Source of the DNA: Hippophae tibetana
Taxonomy: Eukaryota; Streptophyta; Magnoliopsida; Rosales; Elaeagnaceae
Assembly (NCBI GenBank): GCA_037013495.1
Contig: CM072810.1
Coordinates: forward strand, 81,948,449 to 82,012,448
Direction: 5' to 3'
Length of the DNA: 64,000 nt
Shown: one piece after another, positions 59,950-64,000 of the stretch
How positions within the stretch are numbered: the first letter of the stretch is position 1
How the letters are laid out: each line of letters opens with the position of its first letter
The notes under the pieces: model-generated
Told to the model about the DNA's origin: nothing
Seen by the model: only the letters and a program-made list of their open reading frames with translations
The model's database searches: none
Program-made: the position numbers and the translations under genes

Positions 59950-60605
59950 CTTTTATATAAGGCATGTTATTATCGACTTCAAGCTCATCACTCATTATAT
60001 TTAGAAATTTTCTATGATTCTTCATTTGTCAATCGATATCAAGATAAAGATGTTAGCATGAGAGCTAAACAATAATGTGATAGGGCATTAACACTTAATG
60101 GGAATTATAAGTTGATAACCCCTTGGTCACTAAAGTTTGAACAAGGCCAAGATCATTGGATGTTGATAATCCTTGATCTATCTGACAATGATGTTTGGTA
60201 CTATGACTCAGTTTCCATAGGACTGAGTAAAGATACAAAAGCAGTTATTGAAATGTAAGAGTTATAGCTAGCTATTTTTCTTCTATTGTTCTTTGTAATA
60301 TTTAATAAAAAACTAATTGTTTTAAACTTTGATAGGGCATGAAAGTTGTGGAACAAGTGTATGGACATTGTCCTTATAAAATCTCATAAGCTTATATGGG
60401 ACAAATTTATGGTATGTACAAGCAAATATTAATAATTTAATTAATTTTACTATTAAATAATAAAGATGTTCGAATATGAAAAATCATGTACACTTGTTTT
60501 TTGTAAGTTTCACAACAAAATGATGGAGTCATATGTGGTTATTAAGTCATGAAGTTTATGAGCGAAATCATCACAAATATCAACATTCCAATTAACGATG
60601 TGGTA
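59950..60605 (+). pseudogene. Ulp1/C48 cysteine protease-like domain, broken
   Basis: A degraded SUMO-protease-like domain often carried by plant CACTA and MULE elements. Visible are LITPW and QDHWMLIILDL with the catalytic His (codon at 60154), WYYDS with the Asp (about 60204), and, after an intron-like gap, QNDGVICGY-(stop)-VMKFM with the catalytic Cys (TGT 60534-60536). So the His-Asp-Cys triad is still recognisable although stops (60073, 60543 region) prevent expression. What it does for the element is unknown. Confidence 0.7.
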
Positions 60606-61695
60606 ATCTCTTTTACCAATATACCTTTTTAACATATATAAGTTATTTTTTGTGAATTCATGATATTAGATTCTTATTTTGAATTTAAATACATGTAGTT
60701 TTTTGGTTGGAATAAGTCAGACTATGATATACAATTTTTTGATGATTTACGAGTAGAACACATGATTCAAATTATATCATCGTGAGAAGAATCAGATAAT
60801 CTTGAATAGCATATGACAACATTATGGTAATTTTTATAATGCTTTAATTTCTCTATTCCAGTGTCTGAAGTTTGGGCAGCTTATTTGATGAATTTTTGTT
60901 TGATGGATGTTTTGTTTAATGGATGTTTATGTGCTCATATATTTAGGGGAATGAATTGTTATATGGACCTATTTTTTTCCCAAATTTCATCTCATCTCTT
61001 GCCTAGTTCCCTGGTATGACAACATTATGGTAGTCACTATCCAGCCAAGTATAGGAAAACCACCAAGAATCACCATATCTTTAAGAGTAATTGTTGTTTC
61101 ACCCCAAGAAAATACAAAAGTATTAGTTTATGGGCACCAAAACTCAACCAACCCAAGTAAAAAATCAGAGTTACACTTGACTTCATATTTATAGCTCATT
61201 ATAGCATTAAAAACACCAGCTTAATTCCAGATAGCTTCATAATTTATAGACAAAAGATTAATACAGTGTTAATATGATTTCAAAGGGATGAGGTTATTAT
61301 TATGTCACTCTGGTGTTGATGTGGTAATCTCTTTTACTAATCTTTTAACATATATAAGTTATTTTTTTTATGAATTTATGATATTACATTCTTATTTTGA
61401 ATTTAGTTATATATAGTTCTTTGGTTGGAACAATTCGGGCTATGATATGCAAATTTTTGATGATTTACGAAAAGAATAGGCAGAACACATGGTTCAAATT
61501 ATAACATCATAAGAAGAATCTGATGATCTTGAATAACATAGGATAACATCGTAGTAATTTTTATAATACTTGAATTTGTCTATTCTTGTGTCTCTAAAAT
61601 TTGGGCTTCTTGTTTGATGAATGTTTATGTGCTTGTGTATTTAGGGAAATGAATTATTATATGGATCAACGTTTTTTGTCCAAACTCCATCTCAT
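60596..61695 (+). repeat. tandem duplication of the CACTA 3' exon region, split by PMD fragment
   Basis: Copy 1 60596-61012 and copy 2 61317-61695 share GATGTGGTAATCTCTTTTAC, the FFGWN(K/N)S-type exon and CATCTCATCTC...TTGCCTAG. The PMD fragment lies between them. Diverged, so not recent. Confidence 0.75.
61035..61290 (-). pseudogene. captured plant mobile domain (PMD) gene fragment
   Basis: Minus-strand reading: AGVFNAIMSYKYEVKCNSD, LLGLVEFWCP, one TAA, then TNTFVFSWGETTITLKDM and VILGGFPILG. This is the N-terminal half of a PMD domain, the family of Arabidopsis MAIN and MAIL1, which act in transposon silencing and genome stability; PMD domains are also known inside plant transposons. It is opposite to all other genes of the element and lies between duplicated exon copies. 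Only one stop interrupts ~85 codons. Confidence 0.82.
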
Positions 61696-62142
61696 CTCTC
61701 TTGCCTAGTTTCCTAGTCACTATATTGATGATTCTAATCAAACCAAGCTTCCTCTCATTGAAATAAAGTGGGAATATCATAAAATCCATGGCAAAAAAGA
61801 CAACATCATTTTATTTGTAATTTAAGTTATATATATGTGTGTGTGTTTATTGTATATAAATTATTTTTTTGTAATAAATTTAGTTCTCAAGTAATTAATT
61901 AATATTTAATTTTTCAAATTATTTATATTATTTAAACTTTCTTAAACAGATTTTGGTTTTTCTACTATTATGTAATCGAATACAGATTTTGAATATAGTA
62001 GAAAATGAGAAATATGTAAAAAAAAATTGATTCAGTGTGTGAACCAACTTTAAATTTAAAGTCTCTCAATTTAAGTGAACCGACTTTAAATTGATTTAAA
62101 ATTGGTTAAAAACTAACTTTAATGCTAAATTTTGGCGTAGTG

Positions 62143-63094
62143 TCTCTTCTTCTTCTTTTCTTTCTACATTAGAAAATTAATAATAAAACAAATTAGTGTA
62201 TTTGCCATTTGTTGTTAATTTGTTTTTGGGCTCTTGTATTGATGGGTCTATATATCTTTTTGTATTTGGACTACATATCTAATATACATTCGGTTCAAAT
62301 CTTTGGGTAGATTATGCGCTAAAAATACGTACTTTGTACTTAACTTGTTATTTTTTAATTTTTTTTTGTTAAGTTCTACAACATATTTAAACACATGTTT
62401 AATTATCAAAGTAAATTCACCATAAAACACGTGTTTTTGAATCAATTAGAGATTCATTATTCTAAAAACATTATATGCATATAGAAATTAAATATGAAAA
62501 GCATTCTTAAATAAACTCTTTAATATCTGAAAATGTATCTAAAGTGTGTATAAATTTTTTAAGACAATATTAAACTCGTATCTATTAGAAAAGGACATGG
62601 CTTAATATTATAAAAGTATTTTTTATTTAAGGTTGTTAGCTTAAATATTTTTCAAAATTTTAAATAAAATATAAAAGGTAAGATATATTATTATTTTAAA
62701 GTATGATATTATTTTTATCTAAAATTATTTTAGGTGTCATTTAGAATTTTATATATAATATAAATTATTATCATTACTCGTAAAACACATGTATCTTTAT
62801 ATTTTGAAAAAAAAAACATATTTATTGAATTATATTACACATTCAAAATTTATATGATATAATGATAATTAATTAAATAAATAAAATTAATCATAAGTTT
62901 TTAAGTTAATTAGAACATAAATATAAAATTATATATGATAAATTTAAAAAAAAAGATATATATCAATGAAGTAAATTGTTTAATATTATAGAAGTAGCTT
63001 TTTAAGTTAAAGATGCTTACCTTGTCTTCAAAATATAAAATATAATATAAATATCAAGATATGTAGTTATTTTAAAATATAAATTCATTTTTGT
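62143..63094 (+). repeat. AGP downstream region, duplicate copy 2
   Basis: Direct repeat of 52083-53121, beginning with TCTCTTCTTCTTC immediately after the right CACTA end. Several small deletions relative to copy 1. This is presumably the original right flank of the CACTA insertion. Confidence 0.9.
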
Positions 63095-64000
63095 CTAATA
63101 TTACTTTCAACGTGATTTAGAATTTGGAGATTAATTATTATAACATTAAGTGTTGGTTATTTTTGTGTAAAAAATATTTTCATATAAATTTATTCTTAAA
63201 CTCGCTATAAGTCTTTCAATCAAAGTCGAAAAAATGTTAAAATTTTAAATAATCGTACTCCATATATATTTTTTATAATTATCACACATAAAATTGTACT
63301 AACTTCTACAATACATATATATGACCTCTATTTTTAATCGTGATCGCAGGTGTATAGCCACGGTTATACGAACCGAGACCTAAGTGAGAGAGACCATAGA
63401 CATGTCTTATGACCTTGGTTATTTAAAAACTGAGACCGAGGCCAAAGACATAACCTACGAAAATTTAAATAAAAATACAATTATTAATTAGAATATTAAA
63501 AGTCAATATAAATTACAATATTAAAAATCATATTATATTAAAATTAAAAGTATAATTACATTTGAGGGTTTATACACTAAAACATAATAAAGGATCTATA
63601 AATATACTTTGTGATTACCATGGTAGCATTTGGAATGAAGGACCTCATGGCATCAACCAAGTATTTGAGATCAGATGGACCGCATACACTAACCTTCAAT
63701 ATAGTAGCAAGTAAACTTAAAATGTTATATCATAATATGGTACCATGCTCACATAAACTAAATTTATAACAAACCAAATAAGCCAATAAGAGCATAGGTA
63801 CATATTGAGACAACTAAGTACTCATAGATATTCCTTTTTCTCCTATTCCAACCAAAGTCAATAGCAAACCTACAAAGAAAAGTAAAATTGATCCATTTAT
63901 AGGCAGAAAAGCCACCCATTTGGATAAAAGTTAAAACAATTAAAGAATACAATTTGCTCAACATATCATCATCTATCATTTCAGCACACTTATAACTTTG
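63095..64000. other. intergenic sequence, possible unknown repeat
   Basis: No gene recognised. 63345-63460 contains CCGAGACC/GAGACCGAGGCC words and a less AT-rich patch, which could be the subterminal region of another DNA transposon that runs out of the window; no terminus is visible. The minus-strand frame 63764-63979 (71 codons) shows no family features. Confidence 0.4.

Larger units (their letters stand above)
53122..62142 (+). mobile_element. 9-kb CACTA element, left terminus missing
   Basis: The left edge joins host DNA to an internal CACTA position (homologous to 4107 onward in the 3690 copy), so ~420 bp with the terminus and left subterminal array are absent. The right end has AAAGT-type subterminal motifs (62045-62120) and a decayed terminus ending TAGTG at 62142. 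Coding order is Tnp2-like transposase, second gene, Ulp1-like protease, then a captured PMD fragment in opposite orientation. All frames are broken. It is the most complete member of the CACTA family in the window. Confidence 0.88.

Noticed and set aside
63764..63979. 71-codon minus-strand frame near the right edge
   Set aside because: No recognisable domain, AT-rich, and no splice or promoter context.

Overview
This is a repeat-dominated piece of a plant nuclear genome, probably a eudicot: it is very AT-rich, carries spliced plant-type genes, and contains Ty1/copia, Athila-type and chromodomain Ty3/gypsy retrotransposons, En/Spm-like CACTA elements, a hAT element and an endogenous pararetrovirus. 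I see no tRNA, rRNA or CRISPR. The only convincing host gene is a two-exon arabinogalactan-protein-like gene at 50582-52070 (+).

Layout. 1-6150: decayed Ty1/copia (LTR end, primer site, gag), broken by a palindromic Athila-type LTR (1112-3278, perfect 5-bp target duplication) and a CACTA remnant (3690-4437). 8900-15100 (-): decayed Caulimoviridae-like insertion holding movement, coat, protease, RT and RNase H remnants, split by a 964-bp CACTA (12645-13608). 15179-21088: hAT element with perfect 8-bp TSD, broken transposase (-) and a compound tandem array. 22444-28408: chromovirus with 635-bp LTRs that carry heat-shock-element-like motifs. 29628-33042: 3.4-kb CACTA deletion derivative (-) with a 336-bp hairpin made from a captured plant-mobile-domain (PMD) gene fragment. 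35405-48845: young 13.4-kb Athila element (perfect TSD ATGAC) with two gag genes, nested in an older LTR. 50582-52070: the AGP gene. 53122-62142: 9-kb CACTA with Tnp2-like transposase, second gene, Ulp1-like protease and a PMD fragment, flanked by a ~1-kb direct duplication of the AGP downstream region.

How parts relate. Four CACTA copies share ends and subterminal motifs and form a decay series from near-autonomous to MITE-like. The palindromic LTR switches strand exactly at an 8-bp inverted repeat that still exists in the Athila LTR of this window, which points to snap-back cDNA synthesis followed by integration. The Athila leader has two stem-loops whose stems differ by compensatory pairs, and a two-hairpin cassette follows both its first gag and its integrase. 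The premature stops of the two full-length retroelements are explicable by single transitions, as expected of methylated DNA. No element is intact in all required parts.
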